A stretch of 20,176 nt of DNA from a virus, in IMG/VR virus record IMGVR_UViG_3300046804_000399, positions 1 to 20,176 of that record, one strand, 5' to 3'. This document shows, in pieces, positions 1 to 8,478 of this stretch. The number at the start of each line of letters is the position of its first letter. Position 1 is the stretch's first letter. The notes under the pieces were generated by a model, which saw only the letters and a list, made by a program, of their open reading frames with translations, ran no database searches and was not told the DNA's origin. The translations under genes were made by a program, and so were the position numbers.

Positions 1-357
1 AGCGGAAATTTGTTTAAAATTGTACCTAATCTGTCATTACAAGACGGTATTCAAGCTACAAGGATGGCATTGGCTAGGACTTGGTTTGATGCGATGAAAT
101 GTAGTGAAGGCATCGAGTGTTTGCGTCAATATCAACGGGAATACGATGAAGATAAAAAGGTATTTCGAGATAAGCCTAGACATGATTGGACAAGTCATGG
201 AGCGGATGCTTTTAGGATGCTTTCTATTGCTTGGCGAGATGAAACAGAGATTGAGCGACAAAATGCACCGATTCGTGGCATTACTGTCGGACAGAATGAA
301 ACTACGCTAGAAGAACTATGGCGAAGCACACCAACAATTAAACACCAAAGGTATTAG
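1..357 (+). CDS. terL: Terminase large subunit, C-terminal part (cut by window edge)
   Basis: The frame is open from base 1, so this is the end of a longer gene starting outside the window; the TTG at base 10 is not its start. The 118 visible residues look like the C-terminal RNase H-fold nuclease of phage packaging terminases. The motif DWTSHGADAFR (about residues 62-72 from base 1) matches the segment with the last catalytic aspartate, in the usual D-x-x-S-H-x-A-D-A-x-R form. In the family this domain cuts concatemeric DNA at the start and end of packaging, while a missing N-terminal ATPase drives translocation. The portal gene starts two bases after the TAG stop, the normal terL-portal order. 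The family call is an inference from motif and position; no ATPase motif is visible here. Confidence 0.9.
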   Translation, partial: SGNLFKIVPNLSLQDGIQATRMALARTWFDAMKCSEGIECLRQYQREYDEDKKVFRDKPRHDWTSHGADAFRMLSIAWRDETEIERQNAPIRGITVGQNETTLEELWRSTPTIKHQRY

Positions 358-359
358 GT

Positions 360-2639
360 ATGAACGATACGCTAAACAAGACTTATGAGGACTGGTTTAA
401 TACTATTGCCCAATATGACAAGTCATTTCGGGAATGGGAATCAAGAGTACCCCGTATCATTAAGCGTTACCGTGATGACAGCCGTACCCGTAATAACCCT
501 AATGCTCGTTTTAATATCCTTTGGTCAAATGTTCAGGTTATCAAGCCTGCTATCTTTGCAAGACTTCCCCGCCCCGATGTAAGCCGTAGATTCCGTGACA
601 ACGACCCGATTGGTCGTGTAGCGTCAATGATGCTTGAACGGGCGTTGGAGTATGAGATTGAACACTATTCTGACTACCGCTCCGCTATGGATAATGCGGT
701 TATTGACCGCTTATTGGGTGGGCGTGGCACAGCATGGGTGCGGTATGAGCCACATATTGTTGCCGAACAAAATGACCTAAACACAGGGTTAGCTGGTCAA
801 GATGTGGGCAACGGAATACAGATTACAGAGGATGCCGATGAAGCCGAAACGGAAAACGCTGAACTATTGGAATCGCAAGAACGCATTGAATATGAGTGCG
901 CCCCTGTGGATTATGTTCATTGGCGTGACTTTGGTCATACTGTTGCTCGTACTTGGGAAGAAGTAACTGCGGTATGGCGTAAGGTCTATATGAGCCGCCA
1001 AGCTTTGATTGACCGCTTTGGCGAGGAAGTAGGTGGGCGTATCCCGCTAGATACTAAGCCTGAATCCGACAAATGGGCTACCAAACAAATGGTTGCCGAG
1101 CATTACCAAGCTTGTATATACGAAATTTGGGATAAAGAGCAAGGCAAAGTCTTTTGGATTAGCAAGTCGATGGGCGAGATTCTTGATGAAAAAGATGACC
1201 CATTGCAGCTAGAGGGATTCTTCCCATGCCCTAAACCTTTGTATGCAACCCTAACTACAGACAACCTTGAGCCTGTGCCTGACTTTGTTCTGTATCAAGA
1301 CCAAGCCAAACAGTTAGATACCCTTGCAGACCGCATAGATGGCCTTGTAAACGCTTTGAAAGTGCGTGGTGTATATGACGCATCTGAGTCCGCATTAGCC
1401 CGCCTATTCTCTGAGGGCGAGAACAACGCCTTAATTCCTGTTAAGAATTGGCAAGCCTTTGCCGAGAAACAAGGTATGCGTGGTGCGATTGACCTTGTTG
1501 ACTTAGCCCCGTTTGCTCAAGCTTTACAGATGGCTTATCAGGCGATGGAGCAAGTCAAGGGCCAAATCTACGAGATTATGGGTATTGCCGACATTCAGCG
1601 TGGTCAAACCGACCCCAATGAAACGCTTGGCGCACAGATTATTAAGTCCAATAATGCTAGTGGTAGGCTTAAATACCTACAACACGCAGTTGTGGATTTT
1701 GCTACTGAACTGCTCAAAATTAAGGCGCAGATTATTTGCAAGCACTTTACTGAGGATACGATTGTCAAGATTAGTGGTGCAATGCAACTTAGCCCACAAG
1801 ACCAACAGTTAGTGCCACAAGCCCTACAACTGCTTAAGGATGAACCCGCTAAAAACTTCCGTATTGAAGTCACTAGCGATTCGATGATTTACCAAGACGA
1901 GCAACAAGAAAAGGCTGACCGTGTTGAGTTCTTAACAGCAGTTAGCCAGTTTATGAACAATGCGTTGCCGATTGCTACTAACGCACCTGAACTAACCCCA
2001 TTACTTATGGAAATGCTTAAATTTGGCGTGACTGCATTTAAGGCTGGAAAAGGCATGGAAGGGCTTATTGATGAAACTGCCGACCAATTTAGAAATCAAG
2101 CTAAAGCGATGGAAGGCCAACCCAAACCACCGCCTGTTGAGGTGCAAAAGATTCAGGCTCAATCTCAAGCTAAGATTCAAGAAATGCAGATGTCAGTTCA
2201 GCTTGAACAGCAGAAGATGGCTGCCGAAATGGAATTGGAAAAAGCTAAACAGGAATATCAAGCACAAGAGAATCAGCTTAAATTCCAACTGGAAGAACAG
2301 CGTAACGCTCAAGAGCGTGAGATGGAGATGAAGTTGGCACAGATGAAGATGATGACAGAGCGCAATACTCAACTCCTATTGGCTTACATTAACAATGGGG
2401 CTAAGATTGAAACCGCCCGCATTTCGGCTGGTGTAGATAGCGGTGAGGGAATAGCCGAGCAATATGACCAAGACGAGAATATGATTCAGAATCTTGAACA
2501 TCCATTAGCCCCAATCGCCCAAGCCATTACGCAAGGCAACCAAGAAATGTCAGCTACACTAGCTGCATTAATTGACAGACTAAGCCAACCTAAACAAGTG
2601 GTTCGGGATGAAGCAGGCAAAATTATCGGGGTTCAGTAA
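360..2639 (+). CDS. Portal protein (P22-type, with C-terminal coiled barrel)
   Basis: A 759-residue protein directly after terL. Its length is close to the P22 portal (about 725 residues). The N-terminal half has the pattern of P22-like portals: an early FNILWSNVQVIKPAIFARLP segment, then VxDRLLGGRG and a run on an aromatic-rich region. Residues about 590-670 are rich in Q, E, K, M and A with heptad character (VEVQKIQAQSQAKIQEM and onwards), as expected for the long helical barrel of P22-type portals. The dodecameric portal is the vertex through which TerL pumps DNA and on which the tail assembles. The start ATG follows the terL stop by two bases; the ribosome binding site is weak (AGG only). 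The stop overlaps the next start as TAATG. Confidence 0.9.
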   Translation: MNDTLNKTYEDWFNTIAQYDKSFREWESRVPRIIKRYRDDSRTRNNPNARFNILWSNVQVIKPAIFARLPRPDVSRRFRDNDPIGRVASMMLERALEYEIEHYSDYRSAMDNAVIDRLLGGRGTAWVRYEPHIVAEQNDLNTGLAGQDVGNGIQITEDADEAETENAELLESQERIEYECAPVDYVHWRDFGHTVARTWEEVTAVWRKVYMSRQALIDRFGEEVGGRIPLDTKPESDKWATKQMVAEHYQACIYEIWDKEQGKVFWISKSMGEILDEKDDPLQLEGFFPCPKPLYATLTTDNLEPVPDFVLYQDQAKQLDTLADRIDGLVNALKVRGVYDASESALARLFSEGENNALIPVKNWQAFAEKQGMRGAIDLVDLAPFAQALQMAYQAMEQVKGQIYEIMGIADIQRGQTDPNETLGAQIIKSNNASGRLKYLQHAVVDFATELLKIKAQIICKHFTEDTIVKISGAMQLSPQDQQLVPQALQLLKDEPAKNFRIEVTSDSMIYQDEQQEKADRVEFLTAVSQFMNNALPIATNAPELTPLLMEMLKFGVTAFKAGKGMEGLIDETADQFRNQAKAMEGQPKPPPVEVQKIQAQSQAKIQEMQMSVQLEQQKMAAEMELEKAKQEYQAQENQLKFQLEEQRNAQEREMEMKLAQMKMMTERNTQLLLAYINNGAKIETARISAGVDSGEGIAEQYDQDENMIQNLEHPLAPIAQAITQGNQEMSATLAALIDRLSQPKQVVRDEAGKIIGVQ

Positions 2640-5347
2640 TGGCAATTACAATTAAGCACAAAAAAGTATCGACCATTCTTGATACTGATGATACAAGCCT
2701 TGTACGCCCATCCGATTGGAACGATACCCATGACTTGACGGGTACTATTTCTGTTTCTAATGGTGGTACTGGAGCAGATAACGCAACAGACGCAACCAAC
2801 AATTTATTGCCTACCCAAACAGGGCAAAGCGGTAAATATTTAAGCACTGATGGCACAAATACTCAATGGCTAACCGTGCCATCTTCAGGCGGTGGCTCAT
2901 CGGTTTCTTATTATTTAAACGGTGGCGTAAGCCAAGGAACATTTGGTGGTAACACTTATTACCAAATGAACAAAACGCCTGTTACGGCAACCCCCGCAAA
3001 TTTTACTATTGCCACTAACGGATACATTGCGCAATTTATTACTGATGTTAATGACCCATCTTTGCTTAATATTCCAGCAGGTAATTGGAATTTTGAGATG
3101 TATTTTAGTGCATCGTCAGGCGGTGGTAGCCCAAGTTTTTATGTAGAACTTTATAAATATAACGGCACTACTTTTACACTTATTTCAAGCGGTTCAACCA
3201 GCCCCGAATCAATTACAGGTGGCACAGTTAAGGATGTTTACATATCCGCTTTAGCAGTTCCTGCAACAACTTTAGCTTTAACTGACCGATTAGCCGTCAG
3301 AGTTTATGTAAACAATAGTGGCAGAACGATTACGCTTTACACGCAAGACAATAATTTATGCCAAGTAATAACCACATTTTCTACAGGAATTACGGCTCTT
3401 AATGGCCTTACTGCTCAAGTTCAAACATTTGCGACAGGAACTACAGGTACTGATTTTAATATTTCAAGTGCAACATCAACTCATACTTTTAACTTACCAA
3501 CAGCATCAGCGTCAAACCGTGGTGCTTTAAGTTCCTCAGATTGGTCTACATTTAATGACAAAGCTAACGCTTTTACCTATACGACTAACTACATTCCGTA
3601 TGGTCAAGGCACAACCACGCCATTGCAATCGGCTAATTTACAGTTTAATGGCACAACCCTTACAGCCAACGATATTACCGACTCATCCCTAACTGCTGGG
3701 CGAGTTACCTACGCTGGCACAGGCGGTAATTTAAGAGATGCGTCTAACTTTACTTACGATGGCACAAACTTAGTAGCTGGTGCTATTCAGAATACCCCGA
3801 TTGGTTCTACGACAGCCAATACAGGTAAATTTTCCACATTAGAAACCACTGGAACAAGCACTTTAGGAACAGGCTCTAGCCAATATATACAAGTTGAAGG
3901 TGGTGCAACAGCAGTTCTATTATCTGCCCAAGGTGCTGGTTCAAATATTCCATTAGCTTTACAGCCTAAAGGAACAGGCGCAATTCAAGCACAAGCTACT
4001 ACATCTACAAGTGCTGGTGGTAATGCTAGGGGTACTAATGCTGTTGATTGGCAGACAAGTAGAGGAAATGCAGTCAATGTGGCTAGTGCAACTGGAAGTG
4101 TTTTAACAGGTGGATTAAGTAACACTTGTAGTGGGGCGGCAGCATTTGTAGGTTCTGGACAAAGTAATCAAGCAACAGGACTTTATTCATTTGTTGGAAG
4201 TGGTATAGCAAATGTGGCATCAGGACAAAGTTCAGCTTTATGTGGTGGTGCTAGCAATACTGCATCTGGTTATTACGGATTTGTTGGTAGCGGTCAATCC
4301 AATTCAACAACTTCTAATTCTGCAGTAACAACTCAAACTGGCACAATGAATGGCACTACTGCCGTAACTTTGTCAGGTTCAAACGCAAATATTAAAGTAG
4401 GTCAGTTAATTACTGGTACAAGTATCACAGGTTTCCCTTCTACTTATGTAGCCGCCATCAGCGGAACAAGCCTTACCTTATCCCAAGCCGCATCAGGCTC
4501 ATCCACCTCAACCCTATCTTTCTTTACTCCTCATGGAGTAGTAGTAGGCGGTGGTAATAACCAAGCTACAGGTGCTTACTCATTTATCGGTGGTGGTGGT
4601 GACGCTGGTACTGCGGCTAATAGGAATGTGGCTAGTGGGGATTGGTCTGCTGTAGTAGGTGGTAGAGCTAATCAGGCTACAGGAAATTCTGCGTTTGTAG
4701 GAGCTGGTGGATGGGATGGTACATTTTTAGGGGGTAATACTGCTAGTGGTTCTTATTCATCAGTTGTAGGTGGTTTTTCTAATACGGCATCTGCCAATGG
4801 TGGATTTATTGGGGGTGGTCAAAATAATACAGCCAATGGTATTCACTCATTTATGGGTGCTGGGGCTTATGGCACTGCTAGAAGCATAGTTGGAAATCAT
4901 GTGTTTTCTGCTTGTAATCAACCATTGGGAGCTAGCCCTGGCATTTCCCAATCAGCTTTACTCGTTTTGGCAGTACAAACCACAGACGCTACAGCTACAG
5001 CATTACGCTCTAACACTTCAGCCGCAGGAACAACAAACCAAGTAATACTACCTAACAACTCTGCTTACTTCTTTACTGGAGAAGTTATATCAGGAGTAAC
5101 TGGCGGTGGCAACACCAAAGGCTGGACTATTGAAGGTGTAATTAAACGAGGTGCTAATGCGGCATCTACAGCCTTGGTCGGAACTCCTACAATCACATCC
5201 ATGTACGCTGATGTTGGTGCGGCAACATGGGCTATTGCAGTTACAGCCGATACGACTAATGGCGGTTTAAGAGTTACCTTTACAGGACAAGCTAGTACAA
5301 CTATTCGTACAGTTTGCCAAATCCGCACAACCGAAATGACTTACTAA
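2639..5347 (+). CDS. Tail fibre/spike-like protein with YadA-like beta-roll repeats
   Basis: A 902-residue, G/S/T/N/A-rich protein. The N-terminus (MAITIKHKKVSTILDTDD, then SDWNDTHDL) is a common opening of fibre proteins in environmental phages and probably mediates virion attachment. Residues about 485-555 and 632-740 hold repeats of the form GGxxNxASGxYSxVGxG, resembling the trimeric left-handed beta-roll of YadA-like adhesin heads. A 65-70-residue domain (about 562-632) interrupts the repeats. The C-terminus (about 760-902) is beta-rich without a recognised enzyme motif. The likely role is host or surface binding as a trimer. Its place between portal and scaffold is unusual for a fibre. 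It starts in the portal stop codon (TAATG). A decoration fibre on the head is an alternative to a tail fibre. Confidence 0.75.
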   Translation: MAITIKHKKVSTILDTDDTSLVRPSDWNDTHDLTGTISVSNGGTGADNATDATNNLLPTQTGQSGKYLSTDGTNTQWLTVPSSGGGSSVSYYLNGGVSQGTFGGNTYYQMNKTPVTATPANFTIATNGYIAQFITDVNDPSLLNIPAGNWNFEMYFSASSGGGSPSFYVELYKYNGTTFTLISSGSTSPESITGGTVKDVYISALAVPATTLALTDRLAVRVYVNNSGRTITLYTQDNNLCQVITTFSTGITALNGLTAQVQTFATGTTGTDFNISSATSTHTFNLPTASASNRGALSSSDWSTFNDKANAFTYTTNYIPYGQGTTTPLQSANLQFNGTTLTANDITDSSLTAGRVTYAGTGGNLRDASNFTYDGTNLVAGAIQNTPIGSTTANTGKFSTLETTGTSTLGTGSSQYIQVEGGATAVLLSAQGAGSNIPLALQPKGTGAIQAQATTSTSAGGNARGTNAVDWQTSRGNAVNVASATGSVLTGGLSNTCSGAAAFVGSGQSNQATGLYSFVGSGIANVASGQSSALCGGASNTASGYYGFVGSGQSNSTTSNSAVTTQTGTMNGTTAVTLSGSNANIKVGQLITGTSITGFPSTYVAAISGTSLTLSQAASGSSTSTLSFFTPHGVVVGGGNNQATGAYSFIGGGGDAGTAANRNVASGDWSAVVGGRANQATGNSAFVGAGGWDGTFLGGNTASGSYSSVVGGFSNTASANGGFIGGGQNNTANGIHSFMGAGAYGTARSIVGNHVFSACNQPLGASPGISQSALLVLAVQTTDATATALRSNTSAAGTTNQVILPNNSAYFFTGEVISGVTGGGNTKGWTIEGVIKRGANAASTALVGTPTITSMYADVGAATWAIAVTADTTNGGLRVTFTGQASTTIRTVCQIRTTEMTY

Positions 5348-5356
5348 GGAGAAATC

Positions 5357-5623
5357 ATGGCATTAAAGCTCGCTGTTCAGACCCAATTTGGCGTACCAGC
5401 CCCCGAAGCCTACGCTCGAATCACTAACTTTTTTGGAACTAAAGACCAAATCCAAGTCCAAGTCGCTATTCATTACGATGAGTCGGCAAGGCATAGCAAT
5501 ATGGCTACGGTCAAGGAAAATGCTCATTACATCAATATGGAAGATTTAAAAGGCGATTTAATTCCCGCCATTTATGAGGTTTTAAAAACATTTAGCGATT
5601 ATGCTGGTGCAGAGGACTGCTAA
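5357..5623 (+). CDS. Small conserved-type phage protein, function unknown
   Basis: An 88-residue protein with a strong ribosome binding site (AAGGAG at 5346-5351, five bases before ATG) that overlaps the stop of the fibre gene. I do not recognise a family. It is mixed alpha/beta, soluble, slightly acidic, and lacks a signal peptide, transmembrane segment or cysteine cluster; a single Cys is the last residue. Its translation appears linked to both neighbours: the following gene starts on the base after this stop. It may assist the fibre or the head, but that is only a guess from context. Confidence 0.75.
   Translation: MALKLAVQTQFGVPAPEAYARITNFFGTKDQIQVQVAIHYDESARHSNMATVKENAHYINMEDLKGDLIPAIYEVLKTFSDYAGAEDC
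5611..5616 (+). promoter_or_regulatory. Ribosome binding site that supports the TTG start at 5624
   Basis: AGAGGA ends seven bases before TTG at 5624, which comes directly after the TAA stop of the previous gene. No ATG or GTG lies in frame near the start of the conserved-looking sequence, so this site decides in favour of TTG. Confidence 0.65.
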
Positions 5624-6103
5624 TTGTTTCAAACCGCATTTCAAGTCTTAGCGTTTCAAACCAATGCGTTTCAGATAGGACAAATACCCCCTAATCCTTA
5701 CACTGACACGCATGACGGTTTCACGCCCGAAGAAATTAGGCGGGCTAAAAACATAGACCGAAAAATACGGGAAAAAGAATTAGCATTATTAAAAGCCCAA
5801 CGAGCAGACCGTGAAGCTCGCAAGGCCAAGATTCGGGATTTAGTTGACCCGAAGCCTAAAAAAGTTGCAAAACAGCAACAAAATAAATTACAATATATTC
5901 AAGAGGTTAAGGCTGATATACCGTCAGTTGATACTACAGAACTAGAGCAGTCTATCGCCTACCTTGAGAACCAAAGAAACAACCTGCTAAATGCGGTTGC
6001 TAATAGGCAAAAGGCAACACGGTTAAAAGCCGAACTCGCCATCCTAGAAGCTAAACGCCTAGCAGAACTAGATGACGAGGAAAGCATATTACTACTAATG
6101 TAA
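5624..6103 (+). CDS. Coiled-coil phage protein with AFQ repeats, TTG start, function unknown
   Basis: A 159-residue protein starting with TTG immediately after the previous stop, supported by AGAGGA seven bases upstream. The N-terminus repeats a short FQ-containing unit (FQTAFQVLAFQTNAFQIG); such AFQ openings occur in small virion-region proteins of phages. Residues about 35-150 are highly charged and helix-forming (K, R, E, Q, A, L) with few breaks, so one or two coiled coils are likely. No catalytic motif, signal or membrane segment is visible. The end overlaps the proposed start of the glycosyltransferase gene, indicating translational coupling. Function is not assigned. Confidence 0.75.
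   Translation: MFQTAFQVLAFQTNAFQIGQIPPNPYTDTHDGFTPEEIRRAKNIDRKIREKELALLKAQRADREARKAKIRDLVDPKPKKVAKQQQNKLQYIQEVKADIPSVDTTELEQSIAYLENQRNNLLNAVANRQKATRLKAELAILEAKRLAELDDEESILLLM
6077..6084 (+). promoter_or_regulatory. Ribosome binding site ahead of a possible ATT start
   Basis: GAGG at 6077-6080 (within GAGGAAAG) ends seven bases before ATT at 6088-6090. It is the only good Shine-Dalgarno-like site near the beginning of the open frame of the glycosyltransferase-like gene. It lies inside the preceding coding region. Confidence 0.5.
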
Positions 6104-6987
6104 AAGCCTTATACAAAGCCGCTTACGACCATTTACACGCAGGGCGGTACGAAGCTGGTTTTCGGTTATTTGAATACCGTTGGCATGAAGAAATTATGGG
6201 GGAACAAACAACCCCAACTCGCCCTATTTTGCCTATTCCTGTATGGCGTGGGGAATCCCTATTAGGCAAGTCCATTGTGGTGCAGATGGAGCAAGGCTAT
6301 GGCGATGTATTACAGTTCTATCGCTTTCTACCCGCATTAAAAGTTTTAGGGGCTAAGAAACTGATTGTTTTGCAAGAATCTTCATTGCACTACCTTCTTG
6401 GGCAGATGGAATGTATTGATGTTATTACCAACGCCACCGATGAAGGCGAAGCCTTTGAAGCGGATTATTGGATTGGCTCAATGTCTTTGCCCTACTATAT
6501 TTCATGCAGCTTACCTTATGTTAAAAGCCTATTTCCGATTACTACGCAAAAGATTGTCGGCTCAGAAGGTTATTTGGAAGCTACGCCTAGCAATATACCG
6601 CCAAAAATAGGGGTTAATTGGGAAGCGTCAAATCGTGGACTTTACTACATTAAATCCATTGATTACAAAGAAATGCTCAAATTGACAGGGGATAATTGCT
6701 ATTCTTTTAACCCCAAAACTGAAGCTTTATTTCATCCCTTACCCAACGATGGTTGGAAGAAAGATTGGCTAAAAACCGCCCAACACATGAAAGCCTGTAA
6801 AGGCATTGTGACTGTGGATACGGGTACTGCTCATCTTGCTGGGGCGTTAGGAATTAAGACGATTGTGCTTTTGCCTAAAGAAGAATTTGTATGCTGGCGT
6901 TGGAAAAACGGGCGTTGGTACGATTCGGTGGTAACTTTAAGACCCCATGAATACGACAAAGTGCTTGAGTTAATAAGGAGAATGTGA
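6088..6987 (+). CDS. TPR-linked GT9/heptosyltransferase-like protein (probable ATT start)
   Basis: The protein has features of TPR-linked GT-B glycosyltransferases of the heptosyltransferase (GT9-like) type. A segment near residues 65-85 reads IVVQMEQGYGDVLQFYRFLP, and the C-terminal donor-site part contains VDTGTAHLAGALG (about 243) followed by W-rich CWRWKNGRWYDS. The first ATG is at 6196, but the frame is open upstream to 6076. That upstream part encodes a fitting TPR-like lead (YKAAYDHLHAGRYEAGFRLF, then EYRW), which normally precedes this domain. No ATG, GTG or TTG exists there; ATT at 6088 has GAGG seven bases upstream, giving 299 residues. The role is probably glycan modification of a virion or host surface component, which is inferred. 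Starting at 6196 would give 263 residues without the TPR lead. Confidence 0.72.
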   Translation: MTTNVKALYKAAYDHLHAGRYEAGFRLFEYRWHEEIMGEQTTPTRPILPIPVWRGESLLGKSIVVQMEQGYGDVLQFYRFLPALKVLGAKKLIVLQESSLHYLLGQMECIDVITNATDEGEAFEADYWIGSMSLPYYISCSLPYVKSLFPITTQKIVGSEGYLEATPSNIPPKIGVNWEASNRGLYYIKSIDYKEMLKLTGDNCYSFNPKTEALFHPLPNDGWKKDWLKTAQHMKACKGIVTVDTGTAHLAGALGIKTIVLLPKEEFVCWRWKNGRWYDSVVTLRPHEYDKVLELIRRM

Positions 6988-7361
6988 TGATATGCCCTAA
7001 GTGTGGCTACTCTGAAAGTAACCATGTAGAAACTAAGTCAGACAAGGAAAAGTACCTAGATTTTTGGGGATTCACGCTTGGTACTCCTGAAGCCGAAGAA
7101 GCATGGAAACAAAAGCAAGAAATGACCGCTAAAGAAGCCCCAATCGTTATGTCAGATATTGAGGGTTATGTTTCTCAGGTTGATGGCACATGGATTAAAA
7201 GCCGAAGTCACCACAGAGAACACCTTAAACAGCACCGAATGATTGAACTAGGCAACGATGTGCCAATGCAACATAAGCCTGTTGAATTAAGCCGTAAAGA
7301 ACAAGAAACCCGTAAACGCAAGATTGCCGAGCTTGCTTACGCCAAACTAAACTATCGTTAA
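6987..7361 (+). CDS. Small CxxC protein, function unknown
   Basis: A 124-residue protein beginning ATG ATA TGC; the ATG shares its A with the TGA stop of the previous gene (TGATG). AAGGAG (6975-6980) is six bases upstream, so this ATG is favoured over the in-frame GTG at 6984, which is only three bases from the site. The N-terminus has one CPKCGY knuckle typical of zinc ribbons, but no second CxxC follows, so a metal site would need His residues or a dimer. The rest is charged and mostly helical, ending in a K/R-rich stretch (SRKEQETRKRK). Position just before the scaffold gene suggests a head-related role, without direct proof. Confidence 0.75.
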   Translation: MICPKCGYSESNHVETKSDKEKYLDFWGFTLGTPEAEEAWKQKQEMTAKEAPIVMSDIEGYVSQVDGTWIKSRSHHREHLKQHRMIELGNDVPMQHKPVELSRKEQETRKRKIAELAYAKLNYR

Positions 7362-7370
7362 GGAGCAATT

Positions 7371-8456
7371 ATGGCAGACCGCAAAGAGATGTTAGAAGCA
7401 GCATTGGCAGAAGTTGAAACCCCACAAGATGAGGGTAAACCCGTAGATACAGAGGAAAAACATGAGGAAGTGCAAGCCGAAGTTTCTAAAGACGAACCAG
7501 TACGGGATGAAAAAGGTCGCTTTGTCGCAAAAGAGGAAACGCCTACAGAGGAAGCAAGCGTTGAAGATATTGCAGAAAATGAGGTTGCAACCGAACAGCC
7601 CGAAGAACCAAATGCGGAAGTTGATATACCAAAGCCTACAACTTGGAAGAAAGACCTTTTACCTTTATGGGATAAGATAGCTAAAGGGGAAACCTTAACT
7701 AAAGAAGAAAGCAAAAAACACCTTGAATACCTTAACCAACGAGAAAACGAGTTTAAAAAAGGCGTTAGCGTATATAAAGCGGAAGCGGAACGAGCAAAGG
7801 CACTTGAAGAAGCGATTAATCCATTCGTACCTGAACTCCAAGCACAAGGAATCCACCCCGCAGCGTGGATAAATAATTTAGGTCGGGCGCACATGATTTT
7901 GACCAAAGCCCCATACGACCAAAAAGTGCAAATGTTTCATAGACTTGCACAAGATTATGGAGTAAACTTAAACGCAGATGCTCAACCAACTGCTGAACAA
8001 GCACCGACTGATGCTTACACTCAACAGTTAATGCAACAACTTTATCAAGTTAATCAAGAGGTTAGCACGATAAAGTCTAGGTTTGAGCAAGAAGAACAAC
8101 AACGCTTGGCTGGTGAAATCGAGCGTGTAAGAAGTAACAAAGAGCGGTTTCCGCACTTTGACATGGTTAGGGAAGAAATGGCTCAACTACTTGAGCTAGG
8201 TAAAGCACCCGACCTTGAAACGGCTTATGCCAAAGCTGTACGGCTAAACGATGAAGTTTGGGCGATGGAACAGGAACGACTCCTGTCTGACGCAAAAAAA
8301 CAAGCATCTCAGGCCCAGCAAGTAGCACGAGCCAAAGCAACGGCTGTTAGTCCAAAATCCGTTACTCCTAACGGAACTCAGGCAAAAGTCGAAGCAAAGG
8401 ACAGGCGTTCTCTGTTAATGGCGCAAATGACCGAAGCAGAGAGCGGTAGGCTTTAA
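7371..8456 (+). CDS. Capsid scaffolding protein
   Basis: A 361-residue, strongly acidic, E/K/A/Q-rich, largely helical protein immediately upstream of the capsid gene, as scaffolding proteins are in P22-like phages. The first 85 residues are disordered-looking and acidic (repeated EE, ETP, EV), followed by a central helical part (about 90-260) and a basic, Q/A-rich C-terminus (KKQASQAQQVARAKA, about 305-320), which suits the coat-binding end of scaffolds. TAAGGAG overlaps the previous stop and sits five bases ahead of ATG, indicating strong translation. It is expected to guide coat assembly and then leave the procapsid. The call rests on composition and position; sequences in this family diverge strongly. 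Confidence 0.82.
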   Translation: MADRKEMLEAALAEVETPQDEGKPVDTEEKHEEVQAEVSKDEPVRDEKGRFVAKEETPTEEASVEDIAENEVATEQPEEPNAEVDIPKPTTWKKDLLPLWDKIAKGETLTKEESKKHLEYLNQRENEFKKGVSVYKAEAERAKALEEAINPFVPELQAQGIHPAAWINNLGRAHMILTKAPYDQKVQMFHRLAQDYGVNLNADAQPTAEQAPTDAYTQQLMQQLYQVNQEVSTIKSRFEQEEQQRLAGEIERVRSNKERFPHFDMVREEMAQLLELGKAPDLETAYAKAVRLNDEVWAMEQERLLSDAKKQASQAQQVARAKATAVSPKSVTPNGTQAKVEAKDRRSLLMAQMTEAESGRL

Positions 8457-8478
8457 TTAACTTAAAAAGGATATTATT

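Noticed and set aside
2639-5347. Bacterial trimeric autotransporter adhesin (YadA-type)
   Set aside because: There is no signal peptide or C-terminal membrane anchor, and the gene overlaps phage structural genes; only the repeats are YadA-like.
7358-7906. 182-residue reverse ORF, serine-rich
   Set aside because: It is antisense to the E/K/A-rich scaffold gene; the Ser/Phe-rich composition is what complementing GAA/GCA/AAA-rich codons yields, and there is no ribosome binding site.
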